DNA of 64,000 bases from Aerococcus viridans (GCF_002083135.2 NZ_NBTM02000001.1:682001-746000); one strand, 5' to 3'. Numbered from the stretch's first letter, positions 18,166-27,618 are shown. A program made the numbers and translations. The notes: generated from the letters alone by a model not told the origin.

Positions 18166-19023
18166 TTAGCTATTCTTATCAGCTGTGAAACGGTTTGTTA
18201 AGCGGTCAATCAAGATTGCTAAGATAACAATTGCTAGACCTGACACAAATCCTGAACCTACTGAGGCACGTTGTAGAGCTGTTAATACTTGGCGACCTAG
18301 ACCTGGTGCACCAATCATTGACGCTGTGACAACCATAGATAAAGCAAGCATAACTGTTTGGTTTACACCAGCCATAATTGTCGATTTTGCTAAAGGTAAT
18401 TCTACTTTGAATAGTTTTTGTTTACCAGTTGAGCCAAAGGCATCTGCTGCTTCTACTAATTCAGTGGAAATTTGTTTGATACCTAACTCAGTAAATCGTA
18501 CTGTTGGTGGTAATGCAAAAATAACTGACGCGAACGTTCCTGGTACGATACCAATACCGAAGAAAGCAACGGCTGGAATCAAGTATACAAAGGCAGGCAT
18601 TGTTTGCATGAAGTCCAAGATAGGTTTTAGGATATTGTGTACAGTTTTATTTTTTGCAGACCAAATTCCTAAAGGAACACCGATAATAACCGAAACAAGA
18701 CTTGATACAAGTACCAATGTTACTGTGTTCATTAATTCTGACCATAAACCTTGGTTTAAGATATAACCTAAACCGACCAAAGCAAAGGCAGATAATGACA
18801 GTTGCTTCTTATTCACAAAGTAAGCAATCACGGCCACAATTAGTATAAAGGCAAATGGGGGGATTATTAACAGTAAGTTAGTAATACCGTTCATAAAGGC
18901 TGAACCGCCATTTTGAATGGCACCAAAAAGTCCTGATAGAGTTACGGTTAACCAGTTTGTTGCTGCTTCAACCCAATCCGCCACTGGCAGTTTTGGGATG
19001 GGATACATAGCTAAATTAAACAT
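18166..19023 (-). CDS. opuAB: glycine betaine/proline-type ABC transporter permease, OpuAB-like
   Basis: 285-residue inner-membrane permease with about six to seven hydrophobic segments. The EAA loop that contacts the ATPase is visible as ELVEAADAFGSTGKQKLFKVELPLA. The N-terminal part before the first helices (PVADWVEAATNWLTVTLSG) resembles OpuAB/ProW. Its start codon overlaps the end of the ATPase gene by eight bases (ATGTTTAA), so the two are translationally coupled. It functions with the ATPase and the OpuAC-like protein in osmolyte import. Confidence 0.93.
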   Translation of the reverse strand: MFNLAMYPIPKLPVADWVEAATNWLTVTLSGLFGAIQNGGSAFMNGITNLLLIIPPFAFILIVAVIAYFVNKKQLSLSAFALVGLGYILNQGLWSELMNTVTLVLVSSLVSVIIGVPLGIWSAKNKTVHNILKPILDFMQTMPAFVYLIPAVAFFGIGIVPGTFASVIFALPPTVRFTELGIKQISTELVEAADAFGSTGKQKLFKVELPLAKSTIMAGVNQTVMLALSMVVTASMIGAPGLGRQVLTALQRASVGSGFVSGLAIVILAILIDRLTNRFTADKNS

Positions 19024-20263
19024 TCAATTCTTCCTCCTCTTCAACTTCATTATCACCATTGTCATTTGCTAGACTATTGATAACCATCTTAGAGCTTACC
19101 ATTCCTAATAAGTGGTTTTCCTCATCTACTACTGAAATTGGCATAAATGCATTACCCATCACATCATAAATATCATTAATAGATGTTTCTGGATGAACTG
19201 TTGGGTGGTCTGTACGAATAATAGATTCAACAGATAAGTATTGTTTATTTTGATTGCCTTTAATTATTTTGACAACATCAGTGTCACGAACGTAACCTAA
19301 TAATTCACGTTTGTTATTTGTCACCATTAGGAAGCTGTAGTTTTCTTCTTCCATACGGTGTAGGGCCATTCTGGCACCATGCTTCTCGACATTTAATAAG
19401 AAGTTTGGACGTTCCATAGCATGCTCTGCAGTAAGGACTTTAGAACGGTCAACACTTTCAACAAACCGTTCAACGTAATCGTTAGCTGGATTCGTTAAGA
19501 TTTCTTCACCAGTACCTACTTGAACGACTTCTCCGTCTTTCATTAAGGCGATACGGTCACCGATTCTTAAAGCTTCATCCAAGTCATGGGTAATGAAGAC
19601 GATTGTTTTGTTTACACGTTCTTGTAAATCAACTAACTCATCTTGCATGTCACGACGGATTAATGGGTCAAGCGCTGAGAAGGCTTCATCCATTAATAGG
19701 ATTTCTGGGTCATTTGCTAAGGCCCGTGCTAAACCAACACGTTGTTGCATACCACCAGATAATTGGTTTGGATATTGGTCTTTAAAAGTTAATAGACCAG
19801 AGTTTTCTAGTGCTTTTTCAGCAGCTTTTTGACGTTCTTCTTTGCTGACACCTTGAATCTCCAAACCAAATTCTGTATTTTCAAGAATTGTTTTATGTGG
19901 GAATAAGGCGAAGCTTTGGAATACCATACTCACTTTTTTACGTCTGATTTCACGCAATTCATCTTTATTAGCACCTGTCACGTCATCACCTAAAATTGTG
20001 ATATTACCCGCTGTTGGTTCGATTAAACGGTTGATCATACGTAACATAGTTGATTTACCTGAACCAGATAATCCCATGATTACGAATGTTTCACCTTGCT
20101 TGATATCTAAACTGGCGTTGTCGACCCCGACTGTGGCACCTGTTTGTTGAACGATTTCTTCTTTAGACTTTCCTTCATTTAATAGTTTTTTCGCTTTCTC
20201 AGTTTGAGCGCGCGATCCATAAATTTTGGTTAAATTCTCAATTTTTACTGCTGTAGTCATCAT
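19016..20263 (-). CDS. opuAA: glycine betaine/proline-type ABC transporter ATPase with tandem CBS domains
   Basis: 415-residue ATP-binding subunit, first gene of the operon. Walker A is GLSGSGKST, the signature is LSGGMQQRVGLARAL, Walker B is EILLMDEAFSALDP, and the switch His lies in ITHDLDEA. The insertion of about 40 residues between the N-terminal strand and Walker A (AKKLLNEGKSKEEIVQQTGA) is typical of the OpuAA/ProV family. The C-terminal part from about residue 280 holds two CBS repeats, which in OpuA sense ionic strength at the membrane, and ends in an acidic tail (DNGDNEVEEEEELNV). The osmosensing role is established for OpuA of Lactococcus; here it is inferred. Confidence 0.94.
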   Translation of the reverse strand: MMTTAVKIENLTKIYGSRAQTEKAKKLLNEGKSKEEIVQQTGATVGVDNASLDIKQGETFVIMGLSGSGKSTMLRMINRLIEPTAGNITILGDDVTGANKDELREIRRKKVSMVFQSFALFPHKTILENTEFGLEIQGVSKEERQKAAEKALENSGLLTFKDQYPNQLSGGMQQRVGLARALANDPEILLMDEAFSALDPLIRRDMQDELVDLQERVNKTIVFITHDLDEALRIGDRIALMKDGEVVQVGTGEEILTNPANDYVERFVESVDRSKVLTAEHAMERPNFLLNVEKHGARMALHRMEEENYSFLMVTNNKRELLGYVRDTDVVKIIKGNQNKQYLSVESIIRTDHPTVHPETSINDIYDVMGNAFMPISVVDEENHLLGMVSSKMVINSLANDNGDNEVEEEEELNV

Positions 20264-20503
20264 AATCCTCCTTTATTTTGACACTTTGTTACAAAAAGCG
20301 ACGTAACTCACCATATTACCGTAACATGCACACCGAAAATTTTCAAAAAACACTCCTTAAAAAGGTTGATTTGACGCGTTTTCATAAATCGAACATTTTT
20401 ATGTTAACTTTCTACACCCCCTTTAGACTAAAAATGAAAGGGCTTAATTTCACAAACTCACAAAAGTACAAGCATTGTTCTATTTGAAAACTTTCCTACC
20501 CAA

Positions 20504-20536
20504 ATAAAAAAGCATTACATCCAAAGGATGCAATGC
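20504..20536 (-). terminator. terminator after the methyltransferase gene
   Basis: On the minus strand GCATTGCATCC pairs with GGATGTAATGC around TTT, followed by TTTTTTA. Confidence 0.88.
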
Positions 20537-20549
20537 CCACCATGATGGT

Positions 20550-21167
20550 CTATTCGCTTTCTTTTACACTTTTTAAAATCCAATAGCCTTTACGGCGTTC
20601 GATTTCTTCAGCGTTACCAAAAACTTCTTCTAATTTCTTCATCGCTGAAGGTGCCCCTTGTTTCTTTTGTAAAACTACATAAATTTCGCCACCCGGTTTT
20701 AAATAGTGAATGGCTTCGCTCATAAAATGATGAACCATTTCCTTACCCGCGCGAACTGGTGGATTCGTCAGAATGACACCGAAATCTCTTTTGCCAATGG
20801 CTTCATAGGCATTTGAAACGCTAAAAGTGACGTTGTCGACATGGTTAGCTGCTGCGTTGTCCTTAGCCAGACCAATCGCCCGCTCAGAGATATCTACCCC
20901 ATAAATGGCACGGTCAGGCAGCATAGTCCCCATAATGACACCAACAGGCCCGTAACCAGCGCCTAAATCAAGCAGGTCTCCCGGTGCAAGTTGGTCAAAA
21001 TCCAAGGCTTCAAGCATGACCCGGGTCCCAAAATCTAAATTATCCCTAGAAAAGACGCCTGAGTCGGTCTTGAAGGTAAATGGCCGGTCAAAAATCACGG
21101 TCTCGTATTGTTTAAAGTCGTGTCCAAGATCTTCATTGTTTTCGAAGTACTGATGACTCTCTTTCAT
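20550..21167 (-). CDS. class I SAM-dependent methyltransferase, YbxB/RsmC-like
   Basis: 205-residue Rossmann methyltransferase. SAM-binding motif I is LDLGAGYGPVG and the base-methylating N6/N2-type motif is ILTNPPVRAGK, which places it with the RsmC/RlmG rRNA guanine-N2 methyltransferases. The start is ATG 21167 with GGAGGG six bases upstream; the longer reading frame lacks a ribosome-binding site. In Bacillus the homolog ybxB lies between rplL and rpoB. Here it is still between rplL and rpoB in order, but is separated from both by transporter genes. It has its own terminator. The rRNA target is inferred from the family. Confidence 0.85.
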   Translation of the reverse strand: MKESHQYFENNEDLGHDFKQYETVIFDRPFTFKTDSGVFSRDNLDFGTRVMLEALDFDQLAPGDLLDLGAGYGPVGVIMGTMLPDRAIYGVDISERAIGLAKDNAAANHVDNVTFSVSNAYEAIGKRDFGVILTNPPVRAGKEMVHHFMSEAIHYLKPGGEIYVVLQKKQGAPSAMKKLEEVFGNAEEIERRKGYWILKSVKESE

Positions 21168-21296
21168 GAGCACCCTCCGTTCTATATCGTTACTATTTTC
21201 ATTCATATTCATAAATGTTCATTATCATCTCTCATTTTATAGTTTGTGGGGACTAGGCGCAAGTAGGTAAAGTCTGCTTGATACTTTTGTCAAAAA

Positions 21297-21345
21297 GAAA
21301 AAGCGCCCCACTCAGACCATGCAGACTGAATAAGACGCTGATTTA
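21297..21345 (-). terminator. probable terminator of the metal transporter operon
   Basis: On the minus strand AGCG...TCAG pairs with CTGA...CGCT, with an interrupted stem, followed by TTTTTCTTTTT. Confidence 0.6.
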
Positions 21346-21373
21346 TATACTTTTACTTTCTTTAAATCAAAAT

Positions 21374-22231
21374 CTAGGCTTCCTTAGCCCGCTTGAACCG
21401 CTTGCCAATTAAACCGTTTGGTGCAAACAAGAGCGTCAATAAGAAGGTCATGAAACCTGCGAAGGCGACGGTTCCTGAAATGGACACGTTGAAGTAGATG
21501 GCTACATAGTAACCAAGGACACTGTTGATTACCCCATATAATAAGGCCACTAGCAACATGATGGATAGCCGTTTTGACAGTAAGTGGGCACTCAAGGCTG
21601 GTGCAACCATTAGGGAGATCACCAGGATGGCACCGACGGTATCGAAGGCGACAACGGTGGTGATGGATACTATTGTCATCAGGACTAGATTCAACAACCC
21701 AACTGCTACACCAATGGACTTCGCGTATATGGGGTCAAAAATGCTGACTTTGAGTTGTTGGTAGGTCACTGCGACAAAGGCTAGGTTAATCACCAACATG
21801 ACAAACATCCGGGCGAAGGAAATCGGTACCTGGATACCAAAGATTTCCATAGTATTTAAGGTCGCAAAGACCACTTCCCCGTTCAAGACCACATCCACAT
21901 CTAGGTGAACATTTCGCGCGTATTTCGAAATCAGGATGATAGCAATGGCAAAAAGCAAGGTAAATACCAAGCCAGTGGCCGCATCACTTTGAATGGCAAA
22001 CTTGTCGACCACGTATTCAATGGCATAGACAGTCATCACACCAAATAGGGCTGCCCCAACAAATAGGATGGGTGAATCTAGGTCGCCGGAAATAAAGTAA
22101 CCAAGGACAATACCTAGTAAAACCGTATGCGACAAGGCGTCAGCCACCATAGCCATATTCTTCAAGACTAGGAATACACCGAGCAAGGCGCAAGAAACGG
22201 CCGTAACCATTACAACTGATAAAGCCCCCAT
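21374..22231 (-). CDS. Mn/Zn ABC transporter permease, second
   Basis: 285-residue integral membrane protein of the ABC-3 metal permease family (MntB/MntC/ZnuB/ScaB). About eight hydrophobic segments are visible, and the family motif MVADALSHTVLLGIVLGY lies near the N-terminus, with FDTVGAILVISLMVAPALSA in the C-terminal half. Its start codon at 22231 overlaps the last base of the preceding permease gene, indicating tight coupling. Two permease genes imply a heterodimeric channel, as in B. subtilis MntCD. Confidence 0.92.
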   Translation of the reverse strand: MGALSVVMVTAVSCALLGVFLVLKNMAMVADALSHTVLLGIVLGYFISGDLDSPILFVGAALFGVMTVYAIEYVVDKFAIQSDAATGLVFTLLFAIAIILISKYARNVHLDVDVVLNGEVVFATLNTMEIFGIQVPISFARMFVMLVINLAFVAVTYQQLKVSIFDPIYAKSIGVAVGLLNLVLMTIVSITTVVAFDTVGAILVISLMVAPALSAHLLSKRLSIMLLVALLYGVINSVLGYYVAIYFNVSISGTVAFAGFMTFLLTLLFAPNGLIGKRFKRAKEA

Positions 22232-23145
22232 TATGCCACCTCCTCTGTCTCAAACGCGTCATCTTGATGAGTCGCTAAATACCGTTTCTTCCGTAAATAA
22301 GCGACCACATAGCCTCTTGGCCCAAAAATAATAGAGAGTAGCGAGACGATCGACATAACCACGATAATGGTTGGTCCGGTTGGTAGGTTAGAGATGGTTG
22401 ATGACAAGTAGGTCCCGATACCAGCGGAAATTCCGCCAGATATAGCAGCTACCAACAAGACCACTGGGAACCTTTTTGACCATTGCAGGCCGGTAATCGC
22501 TGGTGTGATCAACATGTTGGAGATGAGGATGGCGCCGACTGCCTTTAGCCCGACAACGATCATGACAATAGCCATTAGGAGAATGACCCAGTTCAAGACG
22601 TTAGCCTGGATGCCTATCGCCTTCGCGTAATTCGGGTCGAAGACAAAAATCTTGATTTGTTGGTAGCAAGCGATGAATATCGTTAAGGCGATCACTGAAG
22701 CGATGATGATTAACCAGACATCTGATTTCAGCAAAAAGGCTGCCTGCCCGAAAATATAGTGTTGCAGTCCTGCTTGTGATGCGTCACCAAATTGCGGATT
22801 GCCTTGAATATAAGACTTCAAAGCCATCCCCAAACCAAAGAAAGAGGACAAAACTAAAGCCAAGGCCGAATTGAGACTGACCAAGGAATGCTTATGGATC
22901 AACTCGATAAAGTAGAAGGCCACCATACCTGCAACCAAAGCACCCAGGGTTAAAATCAGGGTATTCTTTGATTGAAAAAGCATAAAGGCGATAACGATAC
23001 CCGCAAAGGTAGCGTGACCAATCGCATCCCCAATCAAACTCTGCCCTCTAAGGACAGTGACTGTCCCGACGACACCTGATGCCATAGCTAGGACGACTGT
23101 CCCCAGTAAGACGATTTGAAAGGAGAAATCAGTTAATATGGCCAT
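22231..23145 (-). CDS. Mn/Zn ABC transporter permease, first
   Basis: 304-residue permease of the same ABC-3 family. Motifs include RGQSLIGDAIGHATFAGIV and VGLKAVGAILISNMLITPAIT. I place the start at ATG 23145 (MAILTDFSFQIV), giving a 17-base overlap with the ATPase gene and a GGTGAG ribosome-binding site; the longer reading frame from 23223 would overlap by 95 bases and adds a basic, non-conserved stretch. The C-terminus ends with a hydrophilic tail (ATHQDDAFETEEVA). Confidence 0.92.
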   Translation of the reverse strand: MAILTDFSFQIVLLGTVVLAMASGVVGTVTVLRGQSLIGDAIGHATFAGIVIAFMLFQSKNTLILTLGALVAGMVAFYFIELIHKHSLVSLNSALALVLSSFFGLGMALKSYIQGNPQFGDASQAGLQHYIFGQAAFLLKSDVWLIIIASVIALTIFIACYQQIKIFVFDPNYAKAIGIQANVLNWVILLMAIVMIVVGLKAVGAILISNMLITPAITGLQWSKRFPVVLLVAAISGGISAGIGTYLSSTISNLPTGPTIIVVMSIVSLLSIIFGPRGYVVAYLRKKRYLATHQDDAFETEEVA

Positions 23146-23878
23146 AAATCTCACCAATCCTTTGATCATATGCCGCTGCAATATTGTCTTCATTAAAGGT
23201 TTCCGCAACTGAACCTTGGCCAATGACTGTCTTATTCAATAAAATGACATGATCAAAGTACTCACGGACTGTCGCCAAGTCGTGGTGAACAATAATAATG
23301 GTCTTCCCGTCGCGTTGAAATTGGTTAATAATCCCTACGAAAAGTTTCTCCGTCTTAATATCAATCCCCTTCATTGGTTCATCCAAAAAGTAAATGTCCG
23401 CATCCTGGCAGATGGCACGAGCTAAGAAAACCCGTTGCCGTTGCCCACCAGAAAGTTGAGCGATTTGCCGGTCAGCGTAGTCAGTCATATTGACGCTCGC
23501 TAAGGCCGCAAGCGCCCGGTCTTTATCTGCCTGGCTAGCCTTTTTGAAAAAGCCTTGATGTACATACCGTCCCATTAAAACAACATCTAAAACCGTTGTT
23601 GGGAAGTCCCAATTCACCGAAGATGATTGGGGTACATAAGCGATTTTCTTGTAATAGTCCTTGTATGCCTTACCATAGAAGGTTACATCACCTTTCAAGG
23701 GCTTCAAAAAACCAAGCATACAATTCAACAAAGTCGACTTACCGGCACCATTTGGCCCGATTATTGCCGTCTTCGAATTTGCCTTAATGGCAATGTTTAT
23801 ATCCTCTAATACGAGTTGGTCGTCATAAGACATGGCCAAGTCCTCCACTTTAATTATTGCTGGCATCTTCTCTGTCAT
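23129..23878 (-). CDS. Mn/Zn ABC transporter ATPase
   Basis: 249-residue ATP-binding subunit. Walker A is GPNGAGKST, the signature is LSGGQRQRVFLARAI, Walker B is DIYFLDEPMKGID, and the switch region is IIVHHDLATV. The VPQSSSVNWDFPTTV Q-loop segment is typical of manganese/zinc importers (MntB, ScaA-type systems). It is followed by two permeases and preceded by the lipoprotein gene, 44 bases away, making a complete four-gene importer. Confidence 0.94.
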   Translation of the reverse strand: MTEKMPAIIKVEDLAMSYDDQLVLEDINIAIKANSKTAIIGPNGAGKSTLLNCMLGFLKPLKGDVTFYGKAYKDYYKKIAYVPQSSSVNWDFPTTVLDVVLMGRYVHQGFFKKASQADKDRALAALASVNMTDYADRQIAQLSGGQRQRVFLARAICQDADIYFLDEPMKGIDIKTEKLFVGIINQFQRDGKTIIIVHHDLATVREYFDHVILLNKTVIGQGSVAETFNEDNIAAAYDQRIGEIYGHIN

Positions 23879-23922
23879 CCTCTCATTCCATCATCATCAA
23901 AATTTATCTAATTAAATCTTAT

Positions 23923-24858
23923 CTATTTAAGATTTGATACAATTAAGTTCACATTATGTTTAAGCATATCAATATAGGTATCGCCCTCTTGTCCCTCACT
24001 CGCAAGTGAATCTGAGAACAATTCTTGTCCTTCACCGGAAACAACTGTCACTTCGCCACTATCAGCACTTACTGCTTCTTGGATACGTTGCATACGCGTT
24101 GGGTCAGTTGTTGATTCCGCAAAGATTGCTGGCACTTCGTTTTCTACAATAAAGCTTGCAATAGCTGAAATATCTGCGTTGGACGCTTCAGATTGCGTTG
24201 AAATCCCTTGTGGTGCCACTACTTCAATTCCGTAACGTTGTGAGAAGTAGTTAAAGGCATCATGTGGTGTAATTAAGTAACGTTGACCTTCTGGGATCGA
24301 ATCAATTTCAGCTTGCGCCCAAATATCCAGTTCAGTTAACTCTTCCTTATAAGCCATCGCCGCGTCGTTAATCGACTCGTCACCAGTTAAAGACACCAAT
24401 TCAGCTGCTACTGTATCCACTGCTTTTTGGTAAAGAGTGATATCAAACCAGAAATGCGGGTCTACTTCACTTTCCCCGTCTTGGTTGACCATCGTTAAAT
24501 CTTCTTCAGTGAAATCTTTCGTCACCGCCACACCTGTCGCTTCCAAGGCTTTAACCATTTGCGCCTCTAAGTGTAAACCGTGGTATAAAACTAAGTCTGC
24601 CCCTTGGATTTTCTTTAAGTCATCAGGACGTGCTAAGTAGCCATGAGGGTCCTCGCCCGCTGGAATAATCGTTTCAACCGTCACTTGGTCTCTCGCCAAT
24701 TGTTCTACCATATCCCGTAGAAAAGAGGTGGATACTGTGACAACAGGTTTTTCATCTGCAACATCGCCACGGTCACTAGCTGAGTCTCTGCCACTCGCGC
24801 ATGCACCCAAGATTAGGGCCACAACCATTACACTCAGTAATGTCCAAATCTTCTTCAT
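23923..24858 (-). CDS. metal-binding lipoprotein of the Mn/Zn transporter
   Basis: 311-residue cluster A-I substrate-binding protein. A signal peptide ends in the lipobox LGAC (Cys19), so it is a lipoprotein on the outer face of the membrane. Candidate metal ligands are the His of DPHGYLARPDD, the His of DPHFWFD, a Glu/Asp in the segment QGISTQSEAS, and the acidic FAESTTDP. There is no His-rich loop, which argues mildly for Mn over Zn. It is the first gene of the operon and lies directly behind a palindromic operator, consistent with control by a DtxR/MntR-type or other metal repressor. The exact metal cannot be determined by reading. Confidence 0.9.
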   Translation of the reverse strand: MKKIWTLLSVMVVALILGACASGRDSASDRGDVADEKPVVTVSTSFLRDMVEQLARDQVTVETIIPAGEDPHGYLARPDDLKKIQGADLVLYHGLHLEAQMVKALEATGVAVTKDFTEEDLTMVNQDGESEVDPHFWFDITLYQKAVDTVAAELVSLTGDESINDAAMAYKEELTELDIWAQAEIDSIPEGQRYLITPHDAFNYFSQRYGIEVVAPQGISTQSEASNADISAIASFIVENEVPAIFAESTTDPTRMQRIQEAVSADSGEVTVVSGEGQELFSDSLASEGQEGDTYIDMLKHNVNLIVSNLK

Positions 24859-24925
24859 TTGAATTCTTCACTCCTATCTTCAATATTCAAGGGGTAACCA
24901 CTAGGCTCACCCTTAGCTTTTGTTA

Positions 24926-24953
24926 ATTATATTTTTAGTTTAACCTAAAAATA
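24926..24953 (-). promoter_or_regulatory. promoter and palindromic operator of the metal transporter
   Basis: TATAAT on the minus strand lies at 24926-24931. Overlapping it is a 24-bp palindrome (24930-24953) whose two halves are TATTTTTAGTTT and its near-complement AAACCTAAAAATA, with one mismatch. A palindrome across the spacer and -10 of a metal-uptake promoter is the standard position for a metal-dependent repressor. The repressor is inferred and is not encoded in the window. Confidence 0.7.
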
Positions 24954-25050
24954 CATAAACGTCTAGTCTAATTCACCGAGATTTTTTGAAAAATGACGCT
25001 CCCTTGCCAAGCTAGTTGATCTAGAAAACCAGGCACACTGATTCTAGCAA

Positions 25051-25086
25051 GAAAAAAAGACCACACCCAAAAATCGGATGCAGTCT
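25051..25086 (-). terminator. second terminator downstream of rplL
   Basis: On the minus strand AGAC-GCATCC pairs with GGGTGT-GTCT with mismatches, followed by TTTTTTTC. Confidence 0.65.
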
Positions 25087-25099
25087 AATAATAATGGTG

Positions 25100-25136
25100 A
25101 AAAAAAGAGAAGCTCGGATAATTCCGAACTCCCCTC
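25100..25136 (-). terminator. first terminator downstream of rplL
   Basis: On the minus strand GGAGTTCGGA pairs with TCCGAGCTTC around a short AT loop, then TTTTTTTC. Two terminators in tandem insulate the ribosomal protein operon from the metal transporter operon that follows. Confidence 0.8.
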
Positions 25137-25165
25137 ATATACATCATAAGATAATCTGTTAAAGA

Positions 25166-25534
25166 TTATTTTACTTCTGCAGTACCGCCAGCTTCTTCGA
25201 TAGCAGCTTTTAAAGCTTCTGCTTCTTCAGCAGGTAATGCTTCTTTAACGATCGCTGGAGCGCCGTCTACTAATGCTTTAGCTTCTTTCAAGCCTAAACC
25301 AGTAGCTTCACGTACAGCTTTGATTACTTTAATTTTAGCTGAACCAGCAGAAGTTAATTCTACGTCAAATTCAGTTTTTTCTTCAGCACCTTCACCAGCA
25401 GCAGCACCAGCAGCAGCTACAGGAGCAGCAGCAGATACGCCAAATTCTTCTTCGATTGCTGATACTAAGTCAGCTAATTCTAAAATTGTTGATTCTTTTA
25501 AATCAGCAATGATTTGTTCAATGTTTAAAGCCAT
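25166..25534 (-). CDS. rplL: 50S ribosomal protein L7/L12
   Basis: Stalk protein, 122 residues, that recruits translational GTPases. The N-terminal dimerisation domain ([21 protein letters not shown]) leads into the Ala/Gly-rich hinge near residues 35-50 and the conserved C-terminal domain ([32 protein letters not shown]). It follows rplJ by 56 bases in the same transcript and is the last gene of the ribosomal operon. In this genome rpoB does not follow. Confidence 0.98.
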   Translation of the reverse strand: MALNIEQIIADLKESTILELADLVSAIEEEFGVSAAAPVAAAGAAAGEGAEEKTEFDVELTSAGSAKIKVIKAVREATGLGLKEAKALVDGAPAIVKEALPAEEAEALKAAIEEAGGTAEVK

Positions 25535-25590
25535 TATAAAATTCCTCCGTTTTTAAATAGTTTGTTTTGTATGATTAAATTGGTAATAAA

Positions 25591-26094
25591 TTACGCTGCG
25601 TCTTCGTCTTTTGCATCTGCAACAGCTTTGACAGCGTATGCCACGTTGCGGACAGGAGCTTGCAATACTGATAATAGCATTGAAAGTAAACCTTCGCGGT
25701 TTGGCAATTTCGCAATTTGTTGAATTTCTTCTTTAGAAAGTACTTTACCTTCTAAGATACCACCTTTAAGTTCTAATGCTTCTGCTTTTTTAGCAAAATC
25801 AGAAAGAATCTTAGCTGGGGCAACTGCGTCTTCCATACCAAACGCTACAGCTGTAGGTCCTTGGAAAACTTCTTCATGGTATTCGAACTCTTGAGAATCT
25901 AAAGCACGACGCATGATTGTGTTTTTAATAACTTTAAACTCAACGCCCGCTTCACGTAATTGTTTACGTAATTCAGTCACTTCTGCTACTGATAATCCTA
26001 AGTAGTCAACCACAACTAAAGAATTTGCAGCGTTCATTTTCTCAACGACTTCATTTACTTCTTGTTGTTTTTTAGCAATTGCTTGTTCACTCAC
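25591..26094 (-). CDS. rplJ: 50S ribosomal protein L10
   Basis: 167-residue stalk base protein that binds L7/L12 dimers and 23S rRNA. Family motifs [20 protein letters not shown] and RVALD-type [10 protein letters not shown] are present, and the C-terminus ([18 protein letters not shown]) is the L12-binding helix. The start is a GTG at 26094 with GGAGGTG upstream. Its expression is expected to be feedback-controlled through the L10 leader immediately upstream. Confidence 0.97.
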   Translation of the reverse strand: MSEQAIAKKQQEVNEVVEKMNAANSLVVVDYLGLSVAEVTELRKQLREAGVEFKVIKNTIMRRALDSQEFEYHEEVFQGPTAVAFGMEDAVAPAKILSDFAKKAEALELKGGILEGKVLSKEEIQQIAKLPNREGLLSMLLSVLQAPVRNVAYAVKAVADAKDEDAA

Positions 26095-26129
26095 TTATAT
26101 TTCACCTCCACTGATTTTATTAGAGTTTT

Positions 26130-26275
26130 TTAAATAAAAAAACTCTATGTCACTGAAGACATAGAGGATAAAGTTCACCATCTAGTAGTGAACAACGTAT
26201 CTCCCTCGGTTGGCAAAATTAAGGCAATGCCACCAACTGTCTTCGGTAAGCTATATAAATAACCTCACTTATACT
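26130..26275 (-). promoter_or_regulatory. L10 leader with attenuator terminator before rplJL
   Basis: On the minus strand the leader reads GTTGGTGGCATTGCC, then TTTTGCCAACCGAGGGAGA, the conserved L10(L12)4-binding region. It ends in a perfect hairpin, CTCTATGTC with GACATAGAG (26143-26165), followed by TTTTTTTATT. This is the ribosomal protein L10 leader known in Firmicutes. Excess L10-L12 complex is thought to favour termination ahead of rplJ. Confidence 0.88.
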
Positions 26276-26318
26276 AACAGAATAGCATAAGTGGGTCAAG
26301 TATTATTTTTAATTAATC

Positions 26319-27008
26319 TTAGATTGATGAAACATCAACTTGGATACCAGGACCCATAGTAGATGTAATTGCTAAGTTCTTGATGTATGTACCTTTAGAA
26401 GATGCAGGTTTCACACGTAATACCATTTCTTGAACAGCTTTTACGTTTTCAGCTAATGCATCTGTAGTAAATGATACTTTACCAACAGGTAAGTGTAAGT
26501 TACCAGCGCTATCAGCACGGTAAGCAACTTGACCAGCTTTGATGTCTTGAACTGCTTTAGTAACATCTTGTGTTACAGTACCAGTTTTAGGGTTAGGCAT
26601 TAAGCCTTTAGGACCTAATACACGACCTAAACGACCAATTTGACCCATCATGTCTGGCGTCGCAACGATCACGTCGAAGTCGAACCAGCCACCTTGGATT
26701 TTTTGGATGAACTCGTCATCACCAACGTAGTCAGCACCAGCGTCTTTAGCTTCTTGCGCTTTTTCACCTTTAGCAAAAACCAATACAGTTTGGTCTTTAC
26801 CAGTACCGTTAGGTAATACCATAGCACCACGGATTTGTTGGTCATTTTTCTTAGTGTCGATACCTAAACGGTATGCAACTTCAACTGATCCATCAAATTT
26901 AGCGTAGTCTACTTCTTTTAACAATTCAATTGCTTCAGATAAAGCATATTTTTTATTTTTTTCGATTTTTTCGAAAACAGCTTTTTGGTTTTTTGTTTGT
27001 TTAGCCAT
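26319..27008 (-). CDS. rplA: 50S ribosomal protein L1
   Basis: 229 residues, the normal bacterial length. The signature [18 protein letters not shown] is visible, with [21 protein letters not shown] at the N-terminus. L1 binds 23S rRNA at the E-site side and, in many bacteria, represses its own operon by binding the mRNA. The gene follows rplK by about 100 bases, with a small hairpin in between. Confidence 0.98.
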   Translation of the reverse strand: MAKQTKNQKAVFEKIEKNKKYALSEAIELLKEVDYAKFDGSVEVAYRLGIDTKKNDQQIRGAMVLPNGTGKDQTVLVFAKGEKAQEAKDAGADYVGDDEFIQKIQGGWFDFDVIVATPDMMGQIGRLGRVLGPKGLMPNPKTGTVTQDVTKAVQDIKAGQVAYRADSAGNLHLPVGKVSFTTDALAENVKAVQEMVLRVKPASSKGTYIKNLAITSTMGPGIQVDVSSI

Positions 27009-27053
27009 TATATATATTCCTCCTATGTGGTTTTAGCGGATAATCCTCCCACT

Positions 27054-27075
27054 CACAAATCGCAATTGATTTGTG
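27054..27075 (-). promoter_or_regulatory. hairpin between rplK and rplA
   Basis: CACAAATC and GATTTGTG form an 8-bp stem around GCAATT. There is no T-run. It lies in the intergenic part of the L11-L1 transcript and could be an L1 translational operator or an RNA processing site; the function is not demonstrated by the sequence. Confidence 0.45.
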
Positions 27076-27107
27076 GCGTACGGGTTTCATGTATTACAGT
27101 GTGACAA

Positions 27108-27533
27108 TTAGCCTTCTACTACAAAGCCCATTGAACGTGCAGTACCTTCAACCATACGCATAGCAGCTTCTACATCTGCAGCGTTCAAGTCTTCCATTTT
27201 TGTTTCTGCAATTTCACGAACTTGGTCGCGAGTTACTGTAGCGACTTTATTTTTGTTAGGTTCGCCAGAACCTTTAGCCACGCCAGCAGCTTTTTTCAAT
27301 AATACTGCAGCAGGTGGTGTCTTAGTGATAAATGTGAATGAACGGTCTTCGAATACAGTGATCACTACAGGGATAATCATACCCATTTGATCTTGTGTAC
27401 GCGCATTGAATTCTTTAGTGAATCCCATGATGTTCACACCAGCTTGACCTAATGCAGGACCTACTGGAGGAGCTGGACTTGCTTTACCAGCTTCAATTTG
27501 TAATTTAACGATTTGTTGTACTTTTTTAGCCAC
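27108..27533 (-). CDS. rplK: 50S ribosomal protein L11
   Basis: 141 residues once started at the GTG at 27533, exactly the family length; AAGGAGG lies upstream. The reading frame extends further upstream, but those residues are not conserved. Motifs: [20 protein letters not shown] at the N-terminus (the thiostrepton/RelA-responsive domain) and the rRNA-binding C-terminus (GTARSMGF). First gene of the rplKA(JL) transcript, divergent from phoU. Confidence 0.98.
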   Translation of the reverse strand: MAKKVQQIVKLQIEAGKASPAPPVGPALGQAGVNIMGFTKEFNARTQDQMGMIIPVVITVFEDRSFTFITKTPPAAVLLKKAAGVAKGSGEPNKNKVATVTRDQVREIAETKMEDLNAADVEAAMRMVEGTARSMGFVVEG

Positions 27534-27618
27534 GAAACATTCCTCCTTGTTTTTCGCGTTGTGGTTTAATGGAGTTAAGATTCCTCCTCCCACTTCATGT
27601 GTCTACACACAATATCCT

